Shown: positions 10,572 to 21,938 of the stretch, piece by piece | How the letters are laid out: each line of letters begins with the position of its first letter | How positions within the stretch are numbered: position 1 is the stretch's first letter | Origin: Phycomyces blakesleeanus NRRL 1555(-) | Lineage: Eukaryota > Mucoromycota > Mucoromycetes > Mucorales > Phycomycetaceae | Assembly (NCBI RefSeq): GCF_001638985.1 | Contig: NW_017265168.1 | Span: forward strand, 348,356 to 384,906 | Length of the DNA stretch: 36,551 nt | Reading direction: 5' to 3' | The notes under the pieces: model-generated | Database searches by the model: none | Seen by the model: the letters and a program-made list of their open reading frames with translations, nothing else | What the model was told of the DNA's origin: nothing | Position numbers and translations under genes: made by a program

Positions 10572-12937
10572 ATGAGCAAATCCAACCACACCCAATTATC
10601 CATCAATGACATTAATGATGATCATATGATCTGAATTGCCCCAGATTACGAGATGGCCAATCCCAAAGTCACTGAGACTTTTGCTGATAAAGAGAAATTG
10701 ACTGTTTGGTTTGAAAACTCGGCCAAGAGACATTCCAACTGGAATGTAACCAACACTCACTTTTCTCAGGCTACCAATACAATTAGTCCTAAAGATGTTG
10801 CATCAACTGTATACTTTGTCTGTGACTACCAAGGCTTTCTCAAGAAGGCCAAGGTTCAAGAAACGGCTGGAAAACTAAAAGCAAAGAGGGTTCACACTGA
10901 ATCCATCAAGGACGGCTGCAAAGCCAAGATTATCAAGAAGACCTTGCATGATGGGAGTGTCCAGGTAGATTACCTGTGGCAGCATGCAACCCACCAGCCT
11001 GAAAAGGTTCAAGAGATGGTGCAGTCAAGACTCCCATCTGAGGTCAAGCAGTGGATTGTCTCCCATGTAGACAACAACATGGATTGGAAGGCAATCAAAA
11101 CTTTGCTTCAAATCAACCCTCAGTGCTTGGATGAGGTAATAAATTTGTTTTCTTTTATCTTAATTACTAACTTGATTGTGTTATAATTCGAAGCAGGTAT
11201 TGATATTGCCAGCTTCCCAATATCTCTTCGCATTAACTATTATGATGTTCAAAACGTCATCAATGTACATCTGAACAATCTTTCAAGAGGAAATGCTATT
11301 GACAAGACAAGCCTTGAGCAATGGATTGAGTTCTTGGAAAAAGAAAAGAACTACCTGGTTCACATTGTCTTCCATGAAGGTAATGAGTCATACCTTGTTT
11401 CGTGGATCTCTCCTTGGCAGAAGAAGATATATTATTTAATTTGATAATTATTTAAAGTATAATATTACTAACTGTTCAACAGATTCTCAAGTCAGCGGAT
11501 GAGTAGTGCATTGACTCAACTCACAAGACCTGTAAATCTTTGGTAGATTCTAGCAAGCACTTGTATCTGTATATGATAGTTGTGAAGAGCAACGTTACCA
11601 ACAAGGGTGTTCCTGTTTGCTTCTTTGTGACAAATGCAGAGTTTATTACAATCTTGTCGCAATGGCTTAATTGGGTTAAATCCAACTGTAGCCTGCATGT
11701 CAAGCGCGTGATGACCGGCTGCAGCCCAGTTGAGATCAGTGCCTTGGAGGAAGTCTTTGGCCAATCTTTCCAGATCCTTTTGTGCCACTGGCACATCAAG
11801 AGAGCATGGGAGATGCACATCAAAAAAGATGTAAATTATGTTAATATACTTATTCTTAAATATTACTAATAATTATTTATATTTAACTAATGTTGTAGAT
11901 AAAAATTACTGGAGCCACCCACAAAAGCAAACGTGAACAGGATGCAGTTCGGGTGGCTTTCAACTTGCTGATGCATGCCAGAAGTAAGGAGGCATTTAAC
12001 CAGCAATACAAGGAATTTGTTTCTAGATTTGCTGGACATGCCAAATTTGTGGCATATTTTGCCACACACTGGCATGCTAAGTGTGACCTTTGGTCAATGG
12101 CCTGGAGAGCAGTAAAGTTACTATAAATATTAATATATTGTTTATAAACTATTTCTTATTATTATTAAGATGCCAGATTCCACATGAACAATCTGATTGA
12201 ATCCTACCATCACATCTTGAAAGCTTACTACTTGGGCAGATCAAGAAACTTCCGGGATAACCGGTTGGTTTACATGCTCTCCCAAGTAGTTGAGCATGAC
12301 TATAGACAAGAGGGTCTCAAGATCATGTATGGGTTCAAACAGCTTGTTTTGACACACACTGAGAAGGCAAATAAAAAGAAGGCATATGATATTGCTCATT
12401 AAGATGCTCTTGGCATAGTTAAGATCATAGAAGACAATTTAATAATTAGATATAACTTTTTATATGTTAAATGTAATAATATTAATATTAGTTTTTATTT
12501 ATTTATTTTAGGTCTACAAGTGTTGCTCCTTTACTGACAATTCTGTTTGGTACGAGCTCTTGGTCAAAGAGAAAGTACTGTCAGTCTGCTCTTGTCCAGA
12601 CCCTAATCATTTGTGTAAGCATATATTTTTGGTCTGTAGAATGATGAGACTCCAATACTCTTTGACCAAAAAGCTTTCTATTGCTCAGAATCAAGAAGTT
12701 CAGGTAGTTGGCCAAAGTGAGGGGAGTGCTATGGCACAGAATAGACTGCGTGCTCTGGAGTTTGTTGAGAGATATAACAGCTTGATCAATAAGATTACTC
12801 AAGCTTTTAGTGAAAGAAATGCCGTGGTAAGAGATACTGCCTCTGGAATGGACATCACTAGCCAGATTTTGGAAGACTGTTTGTCTTCTTTGAAAGAATC
12901 TGGTGGTGCCCCCCAGCAGAAATATAGAAAACAATAA
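10572..12937 (+). pseudogene. MULE transposase with N-terminal zinc domain and C-terminal SWIM finger, inactivated
   Basis: Exons approximately 10572-11135, 11197-11426, 11483-11830, 11899-12111, 12170-12442 and 12512-12937. The N-terminal part has a FAR1/WRKY-GCM1-like pattern (YFVCDYQGF, DGCKAKI, WQHATHQP). The catalytic part shows DSTHKT, GVPVCFFVTN, MTGCSPVEISALEEVFG, LLCHWHIKRAWE and NNLIESYHHILK. The C-terminal part has a SWIM finger, CSCPDPNHLCKH, at about 12590-12620. Breaks seen: TGA 10632, TAG 11504 (probable Trp) and TAA 12400. The donor after exon 2 reads AT instead of GT, and two other junctions are one base out of phase. The second catalytic Asp (normally TDCS) is Gly. If 10572 is not the start, ATG 10653 is next. 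Confidence 0.85.
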
Positions 12938-13133
12938 AAATATATATAGAAATAATAATAAAACTATTCAAAACATATTGAATCAATTGTCTTTCACTTA
13001 TATCTTTTAATAAAAACATGGTATTAAATATAAAATAATTGGTTTTTTTAATAATCTTGAAAAAAAATACAAAGTGCTTTTTAATATTGTTTTTTTTGTT
13101 TGACCCAGATCTAATAAAGTTTGACTCTCTAGG

Positions 13134-13161
13134 TGACTGCTCTCAGTTTTGAGATTTTAAA
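13134..13161 (-). repeat. Right terminal inverted repeat of the MULE
   Basis: On the minus strand it starts TTTAAAATCTCAAAACTGAG, pairing with the left repeat at 10415-10441. Confidence 0.9.
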
Positions 13162-13168
13162 GATTTTC

Positions 13169-14027
13169 CCTTTGACATTGATTGGTGAATTGTTTGAAGA
13201 TTTAAAGGTGCAAATATTTACTCCACTCTGGATTTAAAATCTGTGTTTAATTCTTTGAGGTTGAACCCAAAGGACAGACACAAACTTAGTTTCACATGGC
13301 GTGATGTACAGTACAAACCTATTGGTACAGTGTTTGATATTAAGCATGTCAGTTCACAATTTCAAAGAACTATAAATATAGCATTAGAAAGACTATCTTT
13401 TGTACAGTTTTTCGTGAATGACATTGTTTGTGCAAGCAAAACGTTTGAGGAACACAAGGAACACTTGAAGCAAGTGATTGAGAGATTAACAAGGGTCAAT
13501 TTGAAGTTGAATTCAAACAAATGTCATTTCTTTCGGAAAGAAATTTATTTGCTTGGTTTTTATATTTCACGTGAAGGAATTATGATGAACTACAGAAAAC
13601 TTGTTAATATTTGTGAATTTCCTCAACCAAAGACAGGTAAAGATATCCAAAGTTATTGTGGGTTGGTCAACTATTTTAAAATGTTGATTCCAAATGTATC
13701 TTCCATTATTTTGCTACTAGATTCATTGAGAAATGAAAAGTCAATTACACATTTATGGACAGATAAGTATCAAACTGCATTCAATAACTTGAAAAAAGCA
13801 CTTTTGAGTGATCTGGTGTTGTCGTACCCAGATATAAACTCTCCTTTTAGTATCAGCTGTGATGCATCTCTTACTGGTATTGGTACAGTGTTGTATCAAG
13901 TCAAAGATGGCAAGAAAAAGTATATTTCTTTTGTGGCTAAGAGCTTATCCCAAAGTGAAAGAAAATGTTCTGCAACCAAAAGAGAATTACTAGCGTTAGT
14001 ATTTGTACTCGCACTATGGCTATAGGA
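13169..14027 (+). pseudogene. Gypsy reverse transcriptase palm/thumb and RNase H start
   Basis: Resumes the gypsy RT after the MULE: ELFEDLK, then (one base lost near 13209) ANIYSTLDLKSVFNSL, DVQYKPIGTVFDIK, and the catalytic box at 13411, which reads FVNDI where the family has FVDDI (GAT to AAT). Then KLNSNKCHFF, LLGFYISREGI, the connection domain, and RNase H with FSISCDASLTGIGTVLYQ and SATKRELLALVFVL. The frame from 13243 to 14025 is open. It stops just after the RNase H Glu motif, so the rest of RNase H and the integrase are missing. The Asp-to-Asn change would abolish polymerase activity. Confidence 0.9.
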
Positions 14028-14070
14028 GTGGCAACTGTGCCCAAAATAGGCACATAACTGTCACTTTTAT
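14028..14070 (+). repeat. GTGGCAAC-type repeat arm abutting the truncated gypsy element
   Basis: Reads GTGGCAACTGTGCCC and then CATAACTGTCACTTTT. It resembles one arm of the small inverted-repeat element at 30884-30985 (GTGGCAAC...CATAACTGCCATTTTTT). A second partial match in the same orientation, CGTAACTGCCATTTTTTT, is at 14311. It begins where gypsy similarity ends. No partner end was found nearby. Confidence 0.45.
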
Positions 14071-14553
14071 GGTCAAAAGCCAATAATTTCTCCACAGTTT
14101 TTGGTAAGATGGCAATGTCATTAGCAACATTTTAAAAAAGTAGCATGAAATCTGTTTTTTTTGTTGCTGTACAATGTCTCGAATAGTCTAGAAAGTGTTT
14201 GTAAGTTGTAATGACCACTTTAAGTATTGAAATATATGTTTTATTTAATATTAAAGATGTCAAGTTTTATTCGGATTAATTTTTTATGGAATGTGTGAAT
14301 GAAATGGAAACGTAACTGCCATTTTTTTTAAAACCAAGACTTTTTTTAAAAAAAGATATACCTCTCTTCTTGTTCACTTAACAATTTTATTTTAATTTAA
14401 ATTGCGTAACAGCCTGTAGGACATGTAGAGAATTAAAAAAAAACATAGAGTATATAGAAAATAAAAAAAAATATAAGGTATATAAAAAAGAAAAATAGTA
14501 ATATAGAATACATAGGACATATAGAGCATATAAAAAATAAAAAATAAAAAAAG
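14071..14553. other. AT-rich interval, no gene seen
   Basis: Low-complexity A/T sequence between the gypsy remnant and the end of the transposase gene of element B. Apart from the repeat match at 14311-14329 I see nothing supportable. The left end of element B is expected here, but I could not find it. Confidence 0.5.
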
Positions 14554-17500
14554 TTATAAAATAGAAAGATTGCCCTTTGTAATGCACATATTATTGTTGA
14601 AAACATAATAAGATGCAATTAAGTAGAACTGATTTTTATTTAGTGGATATTGTATAAGGCCAACTTGATGATGAATATCATTGACACTTATTACTGTATA
14701 TGTGGGTTGTGTTTGGCAACCTGTTGAGCTGTTTTGTGACCGCTGTTTGACAATTGGTACAGATGAGTCGTGGGCAGCCACGTCATATTCCTTCATTACT
14801 TCAACAAAAGCAAAGAAACTAAGAGAGCCAAGTGAATCCTCATGCTGGAAGAAGAATACCACCGCACCAACGAGCCAGTTGTAAACAATTATGTTACAGT
14901 TGCTAAAGTAAATAAACAAATATAATGTAAGCAACTTTTGATTTTATATTGAAAAATGATATACTTACTTTCTGTAAGAACAGGTAAACATCACGTAATG
15001 ATTACCGCGGCTTCTTTTATTTCTTCTTTGTCAATACATGCAAGATGAATATAAGGTCAAATTCATCCATAAACGACTAGCAACAACAATCGTAGAATCA
15101 CCAATATCAGAAATCATCAAACCCGAAGTTTGTTGATAGTATCTAGTTAAGATATCCTTCACCCTAGGGCTGCTTACACCTTCTATCAAATCATCGTTCA
15201 ACTGAGCAAATTGATGAAATGGCTCCCATAACTGCGCACCACTAGGATCATTAGGAAGATCCATATAACTTTCTCTACCATACGGCTTGGGCTGAATAAG
15301 ATCAATTTCGTTCTGGATACTGATGGCCGTGTTGACATAGTTATGCAATGTAAATCGCTCCACAAGAAAACTGGCATTATGGCCGTCCTTGCACTTAGAC
15401 TTGATTAGTTTGGAAAAGACACCAATTACTCTCTCCATTGATTGAGTGGAGTAGCATCGAAGTAGATCTAGTTGGTTGACAATGAATGGTATATGCACAA
15501 GATAGTGCTGTACTGGTCTGAAGGCACTACGAGATATAGTCTTGTTCTGAACCTGTTGCGATAGATAGTGGTGCCAGTGTTTAAAATGTCTATTGCTGTT
15601 GTTATTATTATTTTAAAAAAAAGGTTGTGATTAGTTTTGTATATAGTGATATAGTGTTAGACGCATTATGACTTACACATCCATCTTATCCAGCAACTCT
15701 GAAGTCAACGTCCATTGCAATGCCAGTGCACAACCTTTGACAAGTGACAGCACCACAGTTTTCACAGCTCTGTTTGGCAAGAATGGAACAACAAGAGTGG
15801 GAACAATATACAAAAGAAAGTCAAGCCAATCAACAGCACGAGTACCATCAATCTTAGAAAAGATGTTATCAAAACTGCCTTGGAATTATACTGGTATATA
15901 TGGTCTTGAACTTGTGATACAGTTTCCAATTGTCACAAGTCTAGTTCTTGGTATGAAGAATGGGTATTCTGTGGTGAAGAGGGTATCATCTGGACGGGTA
16001 TAAAAAATTTTTGTCTCCTTGGTAAGGGACACAGTGATCAAGTTGTACATGTGCTTTCCAATTCCTCTTGCAACTAAATGAAGTTCATTCAGTGCGAAGA
16101 AGGAAGATCTGGAGAAGGTTGACAGCTCACTAAAGATGCTTGGTTGGTATATATTTTTTATCTATTATAAGCAATTATTTAGTATAAGAAAAAATCTAAT
16201 TAAACTGTTATATACTTATAGGGTTGCCAGTTTTGAAGTCTTCCAAAGGTTGCAAAGGAGCAGAACTATCTTCAAAGTACATTCCGTACCGTCTGTTGTC
16301 TGGGGATTTTCCCTTTGTTTCGCAGATTTGGCAGCCAAACAAACTGGCATGTGAGCCAATGTGCACCATGTCAGCCACAGCTGGGATGTCACTAGAAGCA
16401 AGCAACAAGTGGATCTTGGCACGGCAAACCTCAACTCCATTGCTCTTGATCACCAAGCCATACACCTCAAGATCTTTTATTTCACTGATGATTGACATCA
16501 GAAAAGAGTCCAAGTGGGTAGGCTTCTTGTGGCCAGGCAATATTGCCAGCTGCAAGAGTTATTCTTTTGTGTATCTAAGCTTTTTATTAGTAACTTTTTT
16601 TTGAAATTAATATATTAATTGATTTATTACCTTATTGATGGGTCAAGGTTGAATACAACAGCATGAACAATGGTATACAAACTCTTGCCCTTTTTTTGGT
16701 TAACGAAACCATTGGTATACAACTCAATAGCAATATCGTTGGGATTTGAGAACAGGTCTTGCTGCACCAACTGCTTGTAACTGTTACTATCAAAAACATT
16801 GGTAAGCTGACCAGCTACAGATTTCCGGTTTGCCCTGTAATGGAGGAGTTCTCTTGTAGCTGGATCAGCCAGCATTTGAGAAAACATATCACTGGCTGAC
16901 ATGAGCTTCATACTGGCAGATGGTGTTTCACTTTGCTCTGGATCAGTCTTGTATCGCGGTTCGCCGCAATCAACACAAGATTCTTGATTGTCATTAATCC
17001 CATACAATTGGCAACCACTAAGACAGACATCATACTCATGGCCCTTGACACTTGACTTGGACTTAAGCAAAGCATTGATAGTTTTGCCGTGGCTGATCTT
17101 AGCCCCAAGTTCTAAAAAAAAAGGAACGAAATCACTACGTGTTAGAAATTTGGAATTAAAGTATAAGGTAACATAAATATTATATTTTACCCAACATAAT
17201 TTCATCGTGATCTTGAATGATTGTATTAACAAATTGGACAGTATCTCTGTAAGCTGCTCTGGAAATTCTGTACTGAAGCATCAATTGAGAGAGATGAATA
17301 CTCATCAACTCGGCTTTTCTAAAGGTATTGCTACTGATTCTGCTGCTATCATAAACATGAGCTTCACTCTCACTGTCCTCAAAACTACAGCCAAACTTAT
17401 ATGAAATGGTCTTATTGATCTCTATTGCGTTCATGGCATAATCTACAATGCATTATCAGATAAGTATTCAGATAAAGTAATGATATTATTACATTGATTA

Positions 17501-17740
17501 TTATTACCTGAATCACTAATTAATTCACTGTCATCAATAGTACTGCTTCCATCATGTTGCATGTCAACATCATGCAAAATAAACTTATCAATGACAGCTA
17601 CTGTTGTATGATTGCCTCTGTGGACTCTCTTATGATTTTGAAGCTGCTGATAATTATAAAAACGACAGGGCACACTGAGCACATTGATACCTTTGTGTAG
17701 ATAATCTATCTCTCTGCTGATTGGTGTTAGAGGAAGACAT
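14554..17740 (-). pseudogene. Tnp2-type transposase of element B with N-terminal C2H2 finger, inactivated
   Basis: ATG at 17740 gives MSSSNTNQQ and a C2H2 finger (YQCAQCALSF, then YNYQQLQNHKRVH) that needs one T removed from a run near 17666. Exons: 17740-17508, 17442-17191, 17111-16631, 16574 to about 16215, about 16131-15677, about 15590-15031, and about 14895-14554. Exon 3 has a zinc-ribbon pattern (DVCLSGCQLYG...CVDCGEPRY). Exon 4 has LAILPGHKKP and the IPAVADMVHIGSHAS...CQIC motif. Exon 5 has FFALNELH where the family (see element C) has FALDEMH, so a probable catalytic Asp is Asn. Exon 6 has the Glu motif STQSMERVIG. Stops: TAA 16561-16559 and a TAA near 15890. The last exon matches the C-terminal domain of C (VVFFFQHE). 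Some exon borders are approximate. Confidence 0.82.
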
Positions 17741-18258
17741 ATTGATTGTTTTGGTAAGTATTTAATAAATGATATTAAAGTGTAAAGAGGTTTTTGGTGA
17801 TATTCTTGGAATGTAAAAGAGAGGTTTATATACTCTTTCTTTTGAGGCAAAATGTTTTTTTTTAAAACAAATTCTTATATTGATGATACAACAATAAAGA
17901 CAATAATAACATTATTAGTTAAAACGCATCTCAATCAATAATGACGACAACTATGATATAAGTATATCTATCATAGTATTTACTTTAAAAGATCAATGCT
18001 TAACAATTAATTAACTTTATAGTATTTAAACATTGTGTTACTATTACATAATCTATCTTTACTGATGTCATTATTTTAATTGATAAAATATTCTGTTGCC
18101 AAAAATTAAAAAATAATGTTGTAGCAACCATATGTTTATAGTTAAATTGATTTATCTTTTTTTCAGAAAGTTAAACAAGTAAACATTATGAAATATATAT
18201 ATAATGGGAAGTACAGCTTTTATTTACTTTATCTTTCTTAAAAAATAATAATTCAAAA
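17741..18258. promoter_or_regulatory. Divergent intergenic region of element B
   Basis: AT-rich 518 bp between the start codons of the transposase (minus) and the companion gene (plus). It must hold the promoters of both genes if they are expressed. No specific box stands out beyond AT-rich TATA-like strings, such as TATATATAAT near 18196. Confidence 0.4.
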
Positions 18259-19288
18259 ATGTCTGATATCAACACCACACTCATAAACTCTGTTAGAAAA
18301 ATTGAAATTGATATTGCTGAAATAAAGCAAATGGTACGCATGCTTCAAGATCAGTTTAGCAAACAATTTGCCCCAACTGTAAGTACAAAAGACATTAGTA
18401 CAATGCAACAAAACATTATTGAGCAAAGTGGTAAGACATATTTACTATATTCTAGTATATTCGCTTGCCTTATTAATATTATGGCATACAATTTCCTCTT
18501 TGGTAGCTCTTGAACGTGTTGCTGAGTCTGTAAAACGGTCTCAATTCACTGAGTATCCTGACCAGCTTGGAAAGCAAGTAATTGGCACAGGTGGCAATTT
18601 CAAAGGGAAAAACAAAGCCCAGAAATACAATTTGTTGTTGCAGTTGCTTCACAAACAGGACTGGAAAGCATGCTGCAAAGAAATTCCGGAAGGACAACCT
18701 CTGCCTCAACTAGTACTTCTTTCGGACAGCAATTTGACAATGAAGCAACTACAGCTTAAGACTTTGAGTCGTAGCATCAAGCATAACCTGATTGACAAGG
18801 ACTTTCCTGCTTTCAGTAAAGAATGGAAAGGTATCCTGGCAAAGCACCAGGAGTATTACATGATGCAATTGGAGAGACTGGCAAAAGATAACGGCTTTGC
18901 TATTTTCAAATGCAAGAGCATGTGATGTGCAAAAAGCCTTCTCCGAGAAAGCTTCAAAAGTGACAACCAGAGGCAAAAAAGAAGAATGGTAGAGAAGAAC
19001 AATGTAAGTTTATTAATCAAAAGATTTCATTCATATATTTTAATTAACATTTAAAAAAATCTGTAGACACAACAAGATGCAAATGATTTTTTATTGTCTT
19101 CTGATAATATGTCAGAAACAGATGGTGGCAAGTCATCTATTATGGTAGATGTGCTGTGAGTTGTCATGATTTCTACTGGTTTGGTACTGTTAATATGAAA
19201 CTAATATAAAAGTTTTACTTTTTTAAAAAGGTCTCCTCTGGCAGAAATGAGTGTTGAGCTAGCACACAAGAGAAGCCAAAGATCATAG
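18259..19288 (+). pseudogene. Companion gene of element B, four exons, one in-frame TGA
   Basis: Unrecognised protein of about 271 aa if the stop is ignored. Exons: 18259-18430, 18507-19003, 19067-19155 and 19231-19288, all with GT-AG borders and matching phases. The N-terminus is probably coiled coil (EIDIAEIKQMVRMLQDQFSK). The middle is helical and Lys/Gln-rich, with a Trp-Cys-Cys stretch (DWKACCKEIPEG). A TGA at 18923-18925 falls after FKCKSM; the frame then continues through a basic segment (RQKRRMVEK) into two acidic/Ser-rich exons ending HKRSQRS. TGA may derive from CGA (Arg). Divergence from the transposase suggests an accessory DNA-binding protein, but that is inference. The alternative is a shorter gene ending at 18925. 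Confidence 0.6.
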
Positions 19289-20117
19289 GAGGTTTTGATT
19301 GGTTCAAAATATTTTTTAGCATATTTTTAGTTCAGTTTTTATATTTTTTTCTTCTTCTCTCTTCCTTTCTCTTGTTTTTTTTACTTCCTTTCTCTTTAAA
19401 TAAAAATGCGTTGCCCTTTTTTATGTGATTCGTATCTATATAGTCATCAGCATTTAAAAGTAATGTACAACATCTGCAGCATTGCTACAATTAATTTTTG
19501 AATGAAGCACAATAGATTCTTTTTTTAAAGAACAAAAAAAAACTAATAATACTCTTGTGTTGCTATGTTAAACTTGATAATTGTTATATTCTAAGTAAGT
19601 ACTTTGATAGAATATACATCTTGTGTTTATAAAACAATGCTCATTCAGTTCTCAACTAGATTCAACTTGATTTTATATTGTATAACTCAAATTTTTTTTT
19701 TCAGGTTTTATTTGGTAATGATTTTGAGTGATACTCACTGCTTTTTTCACTTGTCTTGTAGATATACTAATACTTTTTAATAACATATGAAGCTTAAATT
19801 TTAATATTATTTTCTAATATATATATTTTTAGAGCAAAAAAAATTCTTTGAAGCTATTAAGCATATTACATAAAGGTAAGCACTATATTATTATGTCTAT
19901 TTATTTATTTTCTCTCTGACATTAATATATTTATAGAAAATGGTAAGAATTAAAGAAGGTCATCTAGTCTATATCAAAGTACTCAAAACACATTAAATGC
20001 ATTTAGGATAAAGGGTTTTTACTGCATACTCTGCAGTAGCCAAATAATATCATGTCTTTTTTGCAAGTTCCAATGGATGGGCTTTAAGTAGTATTACTAT
20101 CATATAGTAAAACATAA
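19289..20117. other. AT-rich interval between element B and the Harbinger element
   Basis: Contains AATAAA at about 19398, a possible poly(A) signal for the gene ending at 19288, and long T-runs. No coding region or RNA is supported. The right end of element B is expected here but was not identified. Confidence 0.5.
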
Positions 20118-20120
20118 ATT

Positions 20121-20144
20121 AGAGATGTTTGTGGACTCAGATTT
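20121..20144 (+). repeat. Left terminal inverted repeat of the Harbinger element
   Basis: Begins AGAGATGTTTGTGGACTCAG and pairs with the complement of 30654-30677, with one difference (G/A at position 13). ATT precedes it. Confidence 0.92.
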
Positions 20145-20371
20145 GTAGAGTTGCATAGAATATTAGCTAAAAAAAAGCTTTTTTTGAAACTCAAATTTTC
20201 AACTTGTATTGCCGTATTTAGCATATTTCTGTTATATAAAATTGTAGGACATTCATTTTAACTAAACGTACAAGCTGTCATTATCAGTTGTAACTTAATA
20301 TTCAGTAACAAAAACATTACCGTTACTTGAAAGGGCAGCACCTTTCCCTTTTTCTTTAACAAAATCTTAAA

Positions 20372-21760
20372 ATGTCTCGTTTTGATCCTATTATTGAACT
20401 AACGGATTGTTACATAAATCACAGCTCTCGGCGTATTGTTGAAGAACAAGAGCAAGGATGGGTATCTGTTCTTGAACAGCAAGAGGAACATGCAGATGTT
20501 TATGAAGATCAAGAGCCCACCAATAAAGAAATTCAAGAAGTACTTGCTCAATATGCCCAAGACCGTAAGCAGGAAGGGGAACACATAGCTGTCTTCTTGC
20601 ATTGTCAAGGTTGCTTAGACCCAAGCATCTTGTCTGATGAAGATTCTAAACTTTTGTTTAGATTCACACAGTCTGAGATATTATTAAATCATTGCTTTTA
20701 AGAAAAAAAGTACTAATTTAATATATTTATAAAACCAGATATGCTCCTTGGCTACTCTTCTTGAAATGGGAGACATCGTCTACTTTTGAGAAGGCATTCC
20801 AAGTGAATTTTCTCTACCAATGACACTGGCTCTGATGATTGTGCTTCGCAGAATGGTTTTCTCTGCTTGCTTAGTAGATTTATCTCTGCTCTTTGGAAAG
20901 AGAAAGTCTACTCTCAGTGTCATCTTCAATGAAATGATAGAAAAGATTTATATTAAGTTCTATCCAGCCTTGAAGTTTGACTACTGTCAATTCTGGGAAT
21001 CAAATCTGATGTGCTTCAGCTGAGCCATTAGAGAAAGATGTAAATAACACTTGCAAAATATAATATTAGTTTAATAGTACTTACGTTTTATATATTATTT
21101 GGATAAAAGCACCGGCAATGTACTGTGTTGGGTTTATTGATGGAACCTTCAGCAAGATAGCAAGGCCCATTGTTGATCAAGAGGGGGCATACAATGGCCA
21201 TTACATGAGTGAAAGATTGGATATATAGATCTGACACATATCTTTACTCAATTTATATACTATTTATAGCAAGGACATGGTTTGAAGTACCAAGCAGTGG
21301 TAACACTCAATAGTATTACTTCATTCATTATGAAGCCAGACAGTGGTAGGAATCATGACGTGTGCATGTACCACAAAAGTCAATTGGATGTCATGCTGTG
21401 CGTAGCATTTGACTTTACAAACATAAATAGTCCATGCTATTACTTGTATGGTGACCTGACATATACCGTATCAGATCATATAATGATCCCTTTCAGAAGA
21501 CGTAAGTATTATACAGTTATCTATCTTGACGGTAAAGTCTTATGGTTTGCATATTGTCTGTTTTAGAAATGGCTGATGAGCAAGAACTTGCTATCAACAA
21601 AAGTATGTCTGCTGTGTGAATTTCCGTAGAGCACAAGTTTGCTCATGTCGGGAGTCTGTGGGCTTTCTTAAAGTACTCACAGACCCAAAGAAGTGGTCAG
21701 TCCCCAGTAGGACTATATTATATTGTTGGAACGTTCTTGAAGAACCTCCATGTGTATTAG
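20372..21760 (+). pseudogene. PIF/Harbinger DDE transposase, inactivated
   Basis: The family cuts the element at its ends through an RNase H-like DDE domain. Exon 1 (from 20372, MSRFDPIIEL) ends with FRFTQSEI. Its donor is lost: GAGATATT stands where GAGGTATT is expected. Exon 2 (from about 20740) has the helix-turn-helix-like segment LVDLSLLFGKRKSTLSVIFN. The next exon carries the first catalytic Asp in GFIDGTFSKIARP near 21130. Then come GHGLKYQAVV, GRNHDV and YLYGDLTY near 21448 (second Asp), and the last exon has VEHKFAHV near 21630 (Glu) and ends FLKNLHVY. Stops: TGA at 20787, 21021 and 21617 (the last probably from CGA, Arg), plus TAG near 21226 by a damaged intron. All three catalytic residues remain. 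Confidence 0.88.
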
Positions 21761-21938
21761 AATAGAGGAAACCAGACAAGCAAAAAGTATGGTGTTGCTC
21801 CTCCTACACCAGAGCAGTATATTTATGGATTATTAAACCAATAATATTTTCTTACTCCAAACTATCTGTAATGTGAAGAAATTTGATAACTATTATAATA
21901 TGTTTTACGTATATATATTTTTATTGTTTTTTAAGACC

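Larger units (their letters stand above)
10408..13168 (+). mobile_element. Mutator-like element (MULE) nested in the gypsy RT gene
   Basis: Inserted within RT codons, with CCTTTGCCA at 10399-10407 and CCTTTGACA at 13169-13177 as a 9-bp target duplication (8/9 match), the size usual for MULEs. Subterminal inverted repeats are clear: TTTAAAATCTCAAAACTG at 10415 and its complement ending at 13161, extending to about 27 bp. The outermost 7 bp match poorly between the ends. The interior has one spliced MULE transposase gene on the + strand. Confidence 0.88.
7030..14027 (+). mobile_element. Decayed Ty3/gypsy LTR retrotransposon, 3' part missing, interrupted by a MULE
   Basis: Order seen: 5' LTR (7030-7573), gag with a CCHC knuckle (7677-8870), aspartic-protease-like region (about 9600-10030), reverse transcriptase start (10033-10407), MULE insertion (10408-13168), then the rest of RT and the start of RNase H (13169-14027). 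Protease-RT-RNase H order and the RT motifs place it in Ty3/gypsy. Similarity stops at about 14020, where a different repeat begins at 14028. I find no integrase or 3' LTR. It carries many stops and frameshifts, and active-site changes in both protease and RT. Confidence 0.88.
14554..19288. mobile_element. Tnp2-type DNA transposon B, ends not located
   Basis: Coordinates cover the coding core only. A decayed Tnp2-type transposase on the minus strand (17740 to 14554) and a spliced companion gene on the plus strand (18259 to 19288) diverge from a 518-bp intergenic region. Domain content matches element C at 32681-36551, which also has a divergent + strand start codon. No convincing terminal inverted repeats were found in 14028-14553 or 19289-20117. 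Confidence 0.7.

Noticed and set aside
15668..16003. 111-codon + strand frame
   Set aside because: It lies antisense to exon 5 of transposase B, whose minus-strand reading aligns with element C.
19290..19440. GTTGCCCTTTTTTA near 19410 as the right end of element B
   Set aside because: Only about six bases match the GTGGCAAC repeat at 14028, too little to call a terminus.
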